Assembly (NCBI GenBank): GCA_012976225.1
Contig: JAAVVG010000003.1
Coordinates: 1,054,001 to 1,118,000, forward strand
Source of the DNA: Golubevia sp. BC0850
Lineage: Eukaryota > Basidiomycota > Exobasidiomycetes > Golubeviales > Golubeviaceae
DNA: 64,000 nucleotides
Reading direction: 5' to 3'
The translations under genes and the position numbers were made by a program. Every line of letters begins with the position of its first letter. Positions within the stretch are counted from its first letter, which is position 1. Below, one piece after another: positions 25,188-37,221 of this stretch. The notes under the pieces were generated by a model. It searched no databases. It was given only the letters and a program-made list of their open reading frames with translations, and had not been told where the DNA came from.

Positions 25188-26021
25188 GATGATGGGAAGG
25201 GATGGTGGACGAGAAATGAAGTTGGGAAGAAGAAGAAACTTTGAAGAAATTTTCTTGTCACTGTAAAGAGGTTTAGATAAGAAACTCGTTATCTCTCGAT
25301 CCATCATCCCGTCTGAACCGTGGGAGCTTGCCGACTCACTGAGGCCACGATCAGAACTTCTTGAGGGGCTTGAGACCTTTAGATAAGCCGGAAACTTTTC
25401 ATACACCCACAGATAATGGGACAGGAGGTCAGAAGCAGATCAACAGAGAGCATGGAGAGAAATCGAGGGGGCTTCTAGAAGTCGCTCTCCTCAGTCTCCT
25501 CCTGAAATTCCCGCTATGGTTGCGGTACATAACATCAGGAAAGAACATTCTGAATTCTTAGAGAATGAGCAAATCGTCTATAACGAAAAATTGTGGTGAT
25601 ATTTTTAGACGTCGAGTGGTGTTCTGCCCCCACCTTCTTTTCAAGTTTTCTCCATTCTCTTTCGAACTTTACCAACTTCTTCTGTCAAATCCTCCTCTTC
25701 TTCTGACTTTTCTCATCAAGACTCTTTAATTCTCCGATTTGTCAATCTCTTATTCTCCTTCAAGTCAAAGTCAAGCCTCGTTAGCGCCTATAGCTAAACT
25801 CAACTTTCCCAGCAAGTGTCCACCCCCCTGTTCTTAAGTTTCTTTGGTCACCTCTTTCCGTCTACCTCTTCCTATACCCCGTCTCACACTTCGTATGGCT
25901 TCTGAAAAGATTTGATTACCAGAATACCTCAGCTCACACTCTTTTACAACTCACTTCTAATCAAGATCAACTCCTCTACCCTCTTCCGACGCTTAAAGAA
26001 AGATCAACACCACCAACCAAC
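25188..26021. promoter_or_regulatory. Divergent intergenic region, permease / LIM protein
   Basis: 834 bases between two start codons on opposite strands. The half next to the LIM gene is strongly CT-rich, like a long 5' leader. No further gene was seen. Confidence 0.5.
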
Positions 26022-29000
26022 ATGGCCGACAACATGGCAGGATTCGGGGCTAGGAGATTTGCAGAGAAGAGCATCAGGAAGCAGGAGGAAATGAGAAGAT
26101 ATGAAGAAGAACAACGACGATACGAGCAGGAGAGGAGGATCTGGGAGCAGGAACAGGAGAGGCTTCGATGGGAACAAGAACAATGGGAGCAGCAGCAACA
26201 ACAACAGAATGATTGGAACAATCAGAATGGGAATTCTCAAGGGTACGATGATTGGAATGGAAATGGAAACGGGAACTACAATCAATCTGGATACGATGAG
26301 TACGGGGGTCAATCAGGAGGAGGGGGAATGGCACAAACTCCTTCTGGTGGTGATTGGAACCATTCCAATGGGAACGATGGATATGGAGATCAGAGATACG
26401 ATAATCATCGAGGTAACAATCATTATCAGGATGAAGAACGAGGGAATGGCTATCCTGAAGACGACAGCGAGCTACACTCCCATTCACAGCAACACTCCTA
26501 CGATGAACATCACTACAACTCCTCTCCTCAAAATCATGACCATTCATCAAACTATCAGAATGACCACTATCGTCAAGATCAAAATCAACTCGACGACAAT
26601 CACCATCGTCAATCAGAAGAACAAAGTTGGGATGGAGAAAACAATGGCTATTCTGAAACTCTCCGAGACGATGCTTCTTCCGATCAAGATCCGTACGCTT
26701 CGAACGATTGGGAAGACCAGCCGAGGAGGAATGGAAGTCAGCATCAAGACGAGTCCAACCATCTGCACAGTCAGAGTCAGACTCGACAGGTTCCGGCAAG
26801 GACTCCGACGTTAGATTCAGCAGGAAGCTCAGCTAGGCTGGCTTATGGAACCCCTTCTTCAGACGAATCCGAAGGAATGGGAGTCACAAGAGAGCAAGAC
26901 CTACTGGACGAAGATGAGGAGGTCTTCCGACCGCCGGCTAGGATCTCAGTTGGGAACTCTACACTCCGAGGAGAGGGAATTCGAAGGTTCACCAACAGCA
27001 CTTTGACAGCCAGATCCAACACCACCCCTAGAGCCAGCAACTACGGAGCTAGAGAGACCTTCTACGATGACGGAGATGAATACGAGGAAGCAGCTTGGAC
27101 CGGAGGAAACAGTTCGAGGTACACTCGATACGAAGGGAACGATGAGGACAAGAAAGATTCCTCAGACTACGATTCGGAGGACCTTTCTCACCGGAACCGA
27201 TCTCGATCCTCTTCTTCTAATGAAATCCACCTTAAGCGCAAGTCGAAGGAGAAGCTCAGTAGCCTCGTCGTTCCCAACGGATCCAGTCGCATCTCGAGCC
27301 AGCCTCGTCTCAGAGAGAGATCTCCGCTCTCTAATTCCGCCAGAGGAGCAGCTACTACCTCAATGTATGCGCCTGCACCTCAAGCGAAATGTGCAGACTG
27401 TGGATTGGAAATTCCTTTTGAGGAGCTAGCAGACCATCAGTGCACCAGCGCCCCTATGAGGAGTCCGACCAACCTCACTCCACTGGAATCTCCGGCAGAC
27501 ATGAGATCTCTTTCTCCTCGTTCTGGAGGCTCGGCTTCTCCTTCTCCTTCGTTCTTTGAAAAGTACCAAAGTAACATCAACGATGGAAGGAGCAACAGTC
27601 CTGCCTTTGCTCCGCCTTCAAGGTCCAACTCTGAAGATCAAATGGGATCGAAGTCTCCAACTCCATCAATTGATTTGAGCCCTGAAGAGAAGAGGCGGCA
27701 GATCGAACAGCAACGAGCTGCCAAGAAGAAAGGTGGAGCTGCAGTCGCTGCGACGGCTGTCATCGCGTCTCTTCGACTAGCAAAGACGGGAGGTCTTGGA
27801 GCCTCGTCCTCTTCGTCGAGGACAGCAGTCTCTCCTCAACTATCCTCCTCTCCAACCTCCTACGAGAACTCTCACAAGAAGCAATCTTCCTACTCAAGTG
27901 CCGATAGCAATGGGTCCTCTCTACTCGGGAACGAGAAGCACAAATTCGAGATGACACCAAGCACAAGTTACGACGGCTCTCTTTCTCCACCCTCTCCCAG
28001 AGACACCAACTCACCAGCCTTCAAAGACAGAGAATCTCATCGTCACAAGGACAAGCTCACGGTGGACTCGGATCGCTTCAAGTCGAGCTCTCGGTCTAGA
28101 AGCCGATCTAATTCTGACTCCAAGAACGACATAGCTGAGATCACCGATAGTTCTAGAAGCTCTACAAGAGATAGATCAAAGAGATTTGACTCTCGAGCAG
28201 ATCCAGCCGGATCCGATTCTGATCTCACTCCTGCTCAAAGCCCGAATATCGCCGCCACTACCTCTGCTACTTCCAGATCCTCCCGCAACAAGTCCTCTTC
28301 TCCCAATCCTTCGAAACCTAAATCATCTTCCAGATCAAGAGCAGGGAAGGAAGACGTAGACATCGGAGAGATCGAGAATCTCATGAACAGCTTGACTTCA
28401 AGTCCTCAAAAGATCAAAGACAGGGAAAGAGAAGCTTCCAACAAGTCCAAGAGCAGTCGTTCTCGTAATTTCCCGGAGAGTGAGAGTCCTCGAAAGAAGG
28501 AAAGAGAAAGGGAAATCTCAAAAGAGTCTTCGAGAAGCAAGCAATCTGTCAGATCTCCTACCAAGTTGTCAAGGCCAGAACTGACGATCCGACCTAGCCT
28601 AGGTACTGGATCCGCTTTGAGCCTGAAAGAGAAGGAAAAGCAGAGAGCAGAGAGGAAGAACAGGAAATGCGCTATCTGTCAGTGCTCGCTCGCTTCTTCC
28701 AAGACTTTATGTGTCGAACAAGACGGGAAGCTCCTCTGCGCTAAAGATTGGGCGGAATTGTATCGTGAGTATTATTGAGATGTAACACTCAGGAGCACAC
28801 AACTATCTTTTCATGAGACTTCCGATGCTGACTCTTTGACTTCCTCTTTCTGCTCTCGTAGTTCCAAAATGTCGAAAGTGCAGAGAACCTGTCGAACGGA
28901 ACGCTGTCAAGTCGGCAGATGGAGCTCTGAAAGGTATCTTTCATCGTGAATGTCTCTGCTGCTTCGAATGCGACTTGGCCTTCGAAGACGGAGAGTTCTA

Positions 29001-29404
29001 CATCTTCGAAAATGTGAGTTCTTCTTCTCAAGAACTTCCTCTGTCTTTGCAAAGCTCTTGAAACCTGACAGGCACTCTTTCTCTTCTTCCTTCATCATCA
29101 GACTCCGTACTGTGCAGAGCATTATCACATTCGAAACGGCTCTCTCTGTGCTTCTTGTGGAACTGGAATCGAAGGACATTGCCGACAGACGGAATCTGGA
29201 GAACGATTCCATCCGAGATGCCTTCGATGCGAATACGAAACTACCGGAGAATTCTGTCAAGAATCTCTAGAAATCTTCTGGGAATTAGAAGGTCAGAAGC
29301 TCTGTGAGAGACACATGGAGAAGACTAGGAAACGATTAGCCAAGAAAGGTAGAAACGTCAAGGCTGAGAAGAGAAGAACTATGCTAAGAGAAATCAAGAA
29401 ATAG
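26022..29404 (+). CDS. Paxillin-like LIM-domain protein with long disordered N-terminus
   Basis: Likely a cytoskeletal adaptor of the paxillin-like (Pxl1) type that acts at polarity or division sites. Exons 26022-28764, 28862-29013 and 29102-29404 give 1065 residues. It opens with a charged helix rich in Glu/Arg/Gln, then a 250-residue Asn/Asp/His/Gln/Gly tract, then Ser/Arg-rich disordered sequence. An isolated CADCGLEIPFEELADHQC at about residue 456 looks like a small zinc knuckle. The C-terminus holds a half LIM (CAICQC...LLCAKDW), a full LIM (CRKCREPVERNAV...FHRECLCC...YCAEHY) and a second full LIM (CASCGTGIEGHC...FHPRCLRC...LCERHM), followed by a basic tail. The LIM introns fall between zinc modules. 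Exact orthology is inferred from architecture. Confidence 0.88.
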
Positions 29405-31437
29405 AAACAATCAACAAAGTCACAGTAAAGCACTCTTAACAATCTTTCTCCGACAATCATCTACCACATGAGATCAATCACGCCAACAGCAAACAGAAAC
29501 CAGCCAAGAACTCTCCCCTAACTATTCAACTCACATCAAAACCCAAAACGTCAAAGACGATCTTTCCAACTTTCTAACAGTCATTCACCTCTCACAATCA
29601 GTCACTGAATCATAACCACCTCGTTTAGACCAACCAACAACTACTCAATTTTCTTTCAAATACCAATCTCTTCCAAACAATCTCCTTTCATTCCATATTT
29701 TCCATACTTAACCACTCTTCTAGTTTATAAATCCCAAGAGTGACCATTCTCACTCTGATACCCGGTTACAGGTCGAAACTCTGAGTTTCATCTTCTCGCT
29801 CCTTCTTTATCTTATCTTCTGTTTCATGTCATTAAATATTTTGATTCCCTTCTTTCTAATTTATTTATCCTTCTATTTTTCCGGAGCTCTTGAAGGGAAG
29901 TCTGTGTGTACTTTGGGTTGACTCGAAAGAACTGCTCAATTCCAGAGTGTGCTCAAATTGATCGATTGATGGAGGAGAAGTTGTTGAATCATTTCTCGAC
30001 AGGGGCTGACTTGTTAAAGGTTTGAGTTGAACTGGAAGATGTAGGCTGCACTGCTGCAGGAAGTTGAGTTGAAAATGAATTGAGTCCGACTCTACTCTGT
30101 GCGAAACGACCCGATTCGTGAAGGACCTGTTTAGCTGTTTAGGATGGATGTCACTATTTTGATGATGAGCATGGCCGGTCTGCTCTCAACGAGATCAATT
30201 CGCAAACGTTCAATCCTCTTATTGTTGTTGTTCTCCAGAAGAGGACCCGTAAAGCTTGAAAAAGGACCCAAGCGAACATCTTTGAGCTCGGTTGATCGAG
30301 ATGGCAAAAGCCTCTTCGGAACACTTTTTGTGTTTACCTTTTCTACTTAGAAAGCTGAGATGCCTTTGAGGGTAGAGAGAACTCGAGCAAGAAAAAGAGA
30401 AGAGTCTCCCGAGTGGTGAAGAAATGAAAGGCGAGGAAGATCTTGCCTTGAGACAGAAAGCTACTCACGACATGATGAACAGAAGTTAGGCGAGACTTGA
30501 AGATAATCTGAAGTCCTTGCTTGAGCTTGACTGGAAGTACGTCCTGGTCTCTGACTTCGAATCTTAACCTCCCAAGCATCTGATTGACAGCTCCCACAGT
30601 TCACCCAGCATCTCCCAGTCCTAAGAACTAATCCATCATTCAGAACCAAGCTCAACTCAAGGGCTTTATTTGAGAGATGAGTCTTTGGATCGAGTCGATG
30701 GATCAGGTTGGATATGGTGACACGGCCATTGAACGGGAGACTTGTATCGAATCAGATGGATGGAATGAGGATAGAAGTGCGATTCGAAGTGGAGTGAGGT
30801 GCACTTTTGGAGGAAGGATGAGATTGAACTGTTGAGATGTGAAGAATTGATGAGAGTTAAGAGAATCAAGAAGAAAAGAGGAAAGAGGATAGAGAAGAGA
30901 GACAAGAAAAAACGGAACGGCTCCCACAATTTTCAATCTCCATGATCGAACCTCGCATCTTCTCCATTCCACTTTCCAATCAGAGATCGAGACATTCGAG
31001 CTTCTTCTCTTTCAAGAAAGAAGTGCGCAACTCGCAACTGAGAAGATTTCGAAGATTTGCGAAGTCATCACCCTCGAGCTCGTCTTCCTCGAATTTCTCT
31101 GAAGTACTTCGGATCTCATGCAAGGATGTGAATCACCCAAACGAGTCATGTGTTCAAAGAGTAACACCAGCAAAGAATAAAGATGGACATGATTTTGGGG
31201 GATAGTAATTTGAAGCATCGAAAAAAGGGTGGAAGATTACAAAAGCAGCATTCTATCTTTTATCTTTGGGTAATTGAATTTCATGAAACGTCAAAGAAAG
31301 GTGGTGTTCGAAAAATGTTGATAGGAGAAAGAGGAAACCATAGACTTTTTGAAGCACTTCTTGTTGATGATTTTTGAAAGTTTCCAGATTTTCATTCTCA
31401 ATTCTTCCCTTATCTTCTCTTGTTAACCTCAAATTGC
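29405..31437. other. Long convergent intergenic region
   Basis: About 2 kb between the 3' ends of the LIM protein and p23 genes, the longest gene-poor stretch here. The first 500 bases look like 3' UTR (AT- and CA-rich). The only candidate inside is a small spliced frame on the minus strand (30347-30730). No tRNA box pair or repeat was noticed. Confidence 0.5.
30347..30730 (-). CDS. Possible small spliced gene with Cys pairs (low confidence)
   Basis: On the minus strand an open segment (about 30730 down to 30469) encodes ALELSLVLNDGLVLRTGR followed by CWVNCGSCQ and, 35 residues later, FCSSC. It ends at a good donor (GTGAGTAG). A CT-rich acceptor at 30364 joins a 17-base final exon that stops at once (RISAF). 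The four Cys in CxxC pairs could be a zinc ribbon. I found no convincing upstream exon or ATG, so the start is unknown and the whole call may be chance. Confidence 0.25.
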
Positions 31438-32993
31438 TTAATCGATGGAGTCGACTTCTCTGTCAGCTTCGGAGAGCTCAGCAGGGCTAGCACTAGTGTC
31501 GAACTTGGCGTCTCCTTCATCGTCTGAATCTTCATCGGCATCATCCATACCTCCCATACCTCCGGCACCTCCTCCCATTTGAGCTAGCATCTGTTGCATG
31601 TCCACTGAGGATTTTAGAAGAAAGGAAGGGAAAAGTGTCAGGAACAAGGGACTTTTCACTTCGAGCTGTCTAATCTTTCTCTTTTACTCACTTCCTCCCA
31701 TACCTCCAGCACCACCGGCACCTCCGGCACCCATCTGAGCCATCATAGCTTGAAGATCCACTGTAGAAACGAGAAGTGACGAGCAGAGAAAGAGGTCAAC
31801 GAGCGTGTCTTTCAATCTTTTTCTTCTCATTCAAAGTCGATACTCACTTCCCCCGGCACCTCCAGCTCCTCCCATACCTCCCATCATGCTTGCCATGTCC
31901 ATTCCTCCCATACCGGCTCCTCCGCCAGCTCCCATCATCCCTGGGTCCATACCGGCTCCTCCCATTCCACCCATTCCAGCTGGTTCTTCGATTTCTCCTT
32001 CTTGCTCATCTTCGTCGACCCACTATCAATTGGATAAGATGATAAGTTTGTGTGGATTAAAGGAGCATCAGATTGAAGCATTAGAGGAAAGAGATTGACG
32101 AGAAGATATTGATAGAGGGGGATAGATAGCTTTTCATCAGTACTCGCTCTTCTAGATTCGCATTTTTACGTCTCCTTACGCTAAAAATTGACTCTTCCTT
32201 GTGATTCCTTGATCCCAGACAACCAACGCCTCTTCCATATCGCATGTACTCACCTTGTCAAAGTCAGTCTTGACGTTATGAAGTCTGATCTTCTCCTTTG
32301 TCAATCTTGGCCAGAATTCTTCCTTAGCTTCAGCTTTGCGTAGGACTAGGTAAAGAGATTTGGTGGTCTGAACTTTTTTCGAGTTCTGTGAAGAGGATAA
32401 GAAGGTCGGTTGGAAGAAGAGGTCAGTGGTTAAGTTTCTTCCTAAGGTTCAAGTATGCCTCTTCTTTGAATCCAAAGCTTTTTCCAAAGCTCTTGATCCC
32501 AATGAACATAATCATTTGATACATTTGAGTTATCTCAAGATCATCCAAAGTTGCCCGAGTCTGCGCTTCCTCTCCATTCTAAACTTCTTCCTGCTCTCCA
32601 CCTCAAAAGCTGACAGTCCAGCACTAACCTCAACATCGATCTTATCAAAGAAGTCCAACTTGAAGTCGTAATCTTTCTCTTCTACACCTTTAGCCTTGTT
32701 TCCAGCTTTGGCAGCAAAGTGGAAACCATTTTCTGTTAGGTTGAAGGTTGGGTCTGAAGGCAAGTTTGGTGCGTTGATGGTGAGCATGATTACGTTCTTT
32801 GAGAGGAAGTAAGAGGTAGTCAGAGTCAGTAAGAGAGATCATTAGAGCTGATCTTACAACTAATAGGCTACCTTACCTTCTCTGGTTCATCTTGACTTGA
32901 GCGTTGAGCCCATAAGATTTCTGGAGCGATCTTTCCAGTTCCACCAACTGCAGAAGCTTTTCCAGCTGGATTCGAGGCTGTAGTTCCGGACAT
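31438..32993 (-). CDS. SBA1: p23/Sba1-type Hsp90 co-chaperone with Gly/Met-rich tail
   Basis: Binds ATP-bound Hsp90 and stabilises client complexes. Exons (complement) 32877-32993, 32629-32796, 32254-32385, 31848-32022, 31692-31760 and 31438-31604 give 275 residues. The CS domain runs from PEILWAQRSSQDEP through NVIMLTINAPNLP, FDLT-like FNLTENGFHFAA, KLDFFDKIDVE, to TKSLYLVLRKAEAKEEFWPR and LHNVKTDFDKW, the p23 hallmark. The tail is unusual: runs of MGGMGGAG are spread over three exons, and exons 5 and 6 both begin with an Asp-(Leu/Met)-Gln-x-Met module and are flanked by introns of the same phase. The protein ends in the acidic stretch typical of p23. Divergent to an F-box gene. Confidence 0.93.
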
Positions 32994-33084
32994 TGCGTTT
33001 GATTAAAGTTTGAGTTGAGTTAAAAGTGTAGTTGGTCGTTTCAAAAAGAAGATGCAAAGGTTTAAATTGAATCTTTCAATCTGA

Positions 33085-34060
33085 GTGGAGTTGAGAAGCA
33101 AGAAGATTGCAACAACTTCCTTCGAGAACCTTCTTGGAAGTTGGAATTCTCTCGATTCCCCAGCTCTCTCTCCCATCCTCAATGAGTCCATTGTTGATTC
33201 TCTTTCCATCTTAGTTCTTTCATTCGCTTTCATTCTTCGGGCTCAAACTCAAACTCAGTCTCAGTCTCGCTGGCATGCGAATCCGAACCATCCCCATCCA
33301 TTCGATTCCCTTCCAGAGGAATTACTTCTAACAATCTTCAAAAACTTTGATCCAATCAAAAGATGTTCATTGCTTTCAATCTGCAGAAAATGGAATCAAA
33401 CCATGAACTTGAACCAATCCCTTTGGACATCTTTGACTTTACCACCTCATCACAACTTCGCTTCAAGTCTATCCGTTCTAAGATCCTTCAATTCCAAAAG
33501 TGGTTACCAAATGAAGCATGTCCTAATCAGCTCTATCATTGAAACTGACCAAGAACTTCGAGACTTATTTCAAGAATTACAGAAGTCCAATACTCTCAAA
33601 GTGTTAGCTCTCGTTCAACTTTCAAAGATGAACACTGAGACCAGGATATTAACAAGGAAGCTCCTGCGGAATTTGAACACTATTATGTTTTTGGATTCAG
33701 AAGACCACGATGTAATGGAAGGATCTGATTTTCTCTGGGAAGACAGACGACAGCTCAAGATCACAGACGATGGGAGGCAAACGCCATTTAAATGCACTTT
33801 TGAGAGTTATCGGCGATCATTCAAGTACCGAAAAGATTGGAGATGGACAACAGAAAAGAAAGGTCATGTTTCCCAATCTACTTCGATCAGCCATCCGAGA
33901 AGCAGAGCATGGAGGCAAAATTCGATTCAATAGGAAGTCTGTTGAGGAATTTACCCAGAAACGCAAGGTTACAAATCCAGAGTTCAAGTTCGTTTTTACA
34001 GAAGGTGCAGCTGTTCAAGGGGTGGTTGTTGATGATTGGAATTCGAGAGATTGGGAGTGA
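33085..34060 (+). CDS. F-box protein (start not resolved)
   Basis: Contains an F-box, FDSLPEELLLTIFKNFDPIK followed by SICRKWNQ, so it probably links substrates to an SCF ubiquitin ligase. The frame runs from at least 33085 to 33711. A 55-base intron (33712-33766, GTAATG...CACAG) then moves it into the frame ending at 34060, with a natural-looking C-terminus (FTEGAAVQGVVVDDW). I find no in-frame ATG before the F-box, so either a short upstream exon near the p23 promoter is missed, or the gene has lost its start. It is similar in layout to the broken F-box gene at 38.9-40.2 kb (both have RKWNQ/KQWNK and DSKSG or NSKSG). The region after the F-box has weak Leu-rich character. Confidence 0.6.
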
Positions 34061-34704
34061 AGAGATGACAACTAGTTGTATCGTAAGGTTTCACCAGGTT
34101 TTTTAGGACTTACCTCCTCATGGATTTGCAATAGTATGATGACTACACGGTGTTGACTCCTGACAAGCTCTGCGGGAGGAGAGTGCCTGACTCGGATGCC
34201 GCAGTGGCTTTTCCCCTCCGTGTCGTCTTTTTAACTTCTCGTATGAATGGTCTGGACTCCTCTCAGGAAGACACAGAGGTCCTCAAATTTGCACTCTCAT
34301 CTGGGCTGATGGCTCTCATTTTCGATTTCGCAAACTTCTCCCATCAGCATCTGACTGTTTGAGATCAGGCTATTTCGTCGAAAAGCCCAGATCAAGACCT
34401 TCAGATTTCTTCTGAATTCTCAGGACCTCTTGATGTATGCGTTCGAAGAGTAGCTTCCAGTTGATGAAGCCTCGGCTTTGCTCCTACTCCGTTCGATTCT
34501 CAAACGATTTCAAGTCGGATCACAACACCTTATCTCAGCTGAGAAGTGTTAAGTCAGTTCGGTAGAAGTGAGTCTCCATCAGTCATTTGTATCACACCAT
34601 CAATCCAGTCTGTAAGATTTTATTTCATTCTTCAACCCCTCTAATCTTCGAGCTCGATTCTTTCTTCGAGCCCAAAAACTTTCTCCTTCCGGTCATCCAA
34701 ATCT
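34061..34704. other. Convergent intergenic region
   Basis: 644 bases between the F-box gene and the GH71 gene 3' ends. Short open frames on both strands show no recognisable product. Confidence 0.45.
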
Positions 34705-36319
34705 TCAAATGCAAACCACATTTCCGTTGTAGATGGGGTGATTTGCAACGATGTCGTCTCCTCCTGACTTCTTAGCGATTTCAGAATCACCTCGAGTGAG
34801 AGTGACGGAAACTGGACCTAGAGAGAAAGGAACAGAAGTGATATGAACTCCAGCTGGAACTTGAATGTTTTGAGTTTGACCTCCATTAGTGACATGAACA
34901 AAGGCTCCTTCGGACGCCATAAAGGTGACGACGTAGATATTGTCCGCTTCTGAAAAGTCCTCAGGATGAGATCCACCGTGAACTGGATCATTTGTACCGT
35001 TTGCTAGCCATGGCTGAGTTCTGTAGAAGACATACAGTTGCTCCTGGATTATGTAGAAAGTATATGGAGGCAAATTTGTTCAGTGAGGAACCCACGGAGT
35101 AAATTGATGTCGGAAAGAGGAAACCTCACATTCGAAGCGTCGACTGACACTTCAGTCTGTCCGTTCTTGAATGCATTGATGAAGTTCGAGGCGATTCCTC
35201 TGAAACCAGAATGATCCAAAGTCGCCCAATCTTGTCCTGTCTTCTTCTCTGGATCGTTTTGTCCAATGTAGTGAGATTCTCCCTAAGTGAACAAGAAAAA
35301 AAAGCCAGAAATTCTCTCAGCTTCTCTGAGACAGCGAATGCAAAAGTTATCCGAAAATCACTTACGAAGTCATTCCAAGTTAAGATTTCGATAAAGTTAG
35401 GCTGTAGTTGTAGAAGTTGTTGGAATCGAGTAACGAAGATATCTAGGGAGATGGACTCCGATCAGCATCGAATACTCAGGAGACTTAACTTTCTGCCTGC
35501 TGCCTGCCACTAGGTCTTTCTACTCACCGCTATCTTGATTGTTACCCCAATTTTGGTCTTTGTAGTGCTTGAAGAACCAAGAAGCTACAGCTGCCATCCA
35601 AGGCTTGTTCTTTGACCTGTGAGCATCCGAGAAGCTTTGGGTGACTGCAGCTTCGTCCTTGGTGGAAAGCTCGTTGTGGACCCAAGTAAAGACTCCAGTA
35701 ACATCGGTCTGATCGAAGATGCTTGCATCGTGGTTGATGGATCCAGTATAGAGAGAGACTGGAACTCCAATCGGTTGAATGACGTCGGCGGGCCAGTGGA
35801 AGCCAGTCTCTTCACTGGTTTGGAAGGACGAAAGGAAAAGATTACCATTACTAGGATCCCTATATTGAGCTGGATGGTTGTTGAACTTCCTCGCCAAGCT
35901 GACCATTCTATCAGGATGTAGCTCTGGAGTAGTCAGATCGAAGGAAATGAAGGCCTTCATTCCGTTTCTTTCGGCTGCGTCGTAACAGTCTTGCAAAACT
36001 TGATCCCAATAGTTGAAGTCTCCACCAGTTCCGGAACCGTAGTTGAGAGCGAAAGCGTCGATGTTGATGCTTTTGGCTAGCTTCATGTCGTTGTCATAAG
36101 ACCCGTCCGGAGGAGGCCCAAGTGCCATGTAATGAGCGAAGACGTCTCCTAGAGAAATGAATGAGAGCGACTTGTAAGTAGCAGGCTCGCAGGCTCTTCT
36201 CTTAGGCATCCTCTCTTTCAACATTCAGAGTAAATTATTTCTCTTCTCTTCGACTCACCAGCATGGACACAACAGAAGGTAGCGCCGAGAAAAGCGAGTA
36301 AGACTGAGAGTTTGAACAT
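34705..36319 (-). CDS. GH71-family alpha-1,3-glucanase, secreted
   Basis: Predicted extracellular endo-alpha-1,3-glucanase (mutanase) acting on fungal cell-wall alpha-glucan. Exons (complement) 36259-36319, 35528-36148, 35366-35442, 35130-35282 and 34705-35043 give 416 residues. The signal peptide is MFKLSVLLAFLGATFCCVHA. Family motifs are VFAHYMALGPPPDGSYDNDM at the mature N-terminus, INIDAFALNYGSG, MKAFISFDLT, PWMAAVASWFFKHYKDQNWG, LTWNDFGESHYIG and the following beta domain (PVSVTLTRGDSEIAKKSGG). The intron breaking the LTWNDF motif is in phase. No separate carbohydrate-binding module or GPI tail is seen, so it is probably freely secreted. Role in wall remodelling or mycophagy cannot be told apart. 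Confidence 0.9.
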
Positions 36320-36385
36320 CGAGAGACTGTTGTTGGAACTCACTTGGAAGGAAGAAAAGAACGCTTCACACGTTACATTCGGCTT

Positions 36386-36391
36386 CTTATA
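36386..36391 (-). promoter_or_regulatory. TATA box of the GH71 glucanase gene
   Basis: On the minus strand TATAAG lies 67 bases upstream of the ATG of the glucanase gene, at the distance expected for a short leader. Confidence 0.55.
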
Positions 36392-37221
36392 CTTTTCTTG
36401 CAGGACTCGTCAGGGCACATCACCCTAAGTTGACGCCGATGTGTGAGGTCGCATTAAATGATTAAGAGTCCCGCTTTCATTTATGCGGTTGACAGGAACT
36501 GACGGTAGATACAAACCGCATAGCTGCGCTGCAGGAATTACATGTCTGGTGCCCCAACGACGTCTTCGCGAACCCTTCCTTTTGGAGAATTTCGATCCCG
36601 TACGAAAGATAGACCTCGCTGAGGTATGGAGATATGGAGATTGACGCCATCTTAGTTTCAGTCGAGTGGCGAAATGGAAACGTTCGACTTTTGTATTTCG
36701 GAGTCTGAAGGCTACGGTAACATATGCGGTGAGAAAGAAGAGTTAAATAATTGATAGAGAGAGAAAAAGGAGTTCGTGATGGAGTACGAAGCTATCTGGA
36801 TCTGGAATGACGACCGAAGGATTAGATGAGTGATAATTTCTTGAACCCGGAGTCCGCTTTGAGGAAATTCGGATAACCAGAAGAGATATAGAGAGTATGA
36901 ATCAAATGGAAATGGAATTGAAAATGAGAAATTGGTAAATTTGAAGATGATGGGACTGAATTGGGTCCAGCTCTGAGGGTCAAGCGATAGCTTTCCGTCT
37001 TGTTGACGTTTCCCCTATGTTTTGGTTGGAATGATAGTAGTTCATTTTTTGGACAATTATTTTTATAAATTGAGTTTCCATATCTTGATTGGAGACTGAG
37101 ACGGATAGAGAAGAATAGTGAGATAGCAGAGTTAAGAATCGAAGTAGCTGACGTTCTTTGACATAACACGAGAAGGCACCCTTTCGAATTAAGAGCTGCC
37201 GCTATTTGAGAGTAAATTGGT
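36392..37221. other. Intergenic region upstream of the GH71 gene
   Basis: About 830 bases between the glucanase start and the stop of the SWIRM protein gene, both on the minus strand. It must hold the glucanase promoter. I saw no further gene. Confidence 0.5.

Noticed and set aside
26074-26814. Long open frames of about 240 residues on both strands over the start of the LIM gene
   Set aside because: They are shadows of the Asn/Asp/His/Gln-rich repeat-like coding sequence; composition is biased and the frames have no domain or splice support.
36822-37169. Open frame of 115 residues on the minus strand upstream of the glucanase gene
   Set aside because: No recognisable motif, weak start context and no splice support; probably chance.
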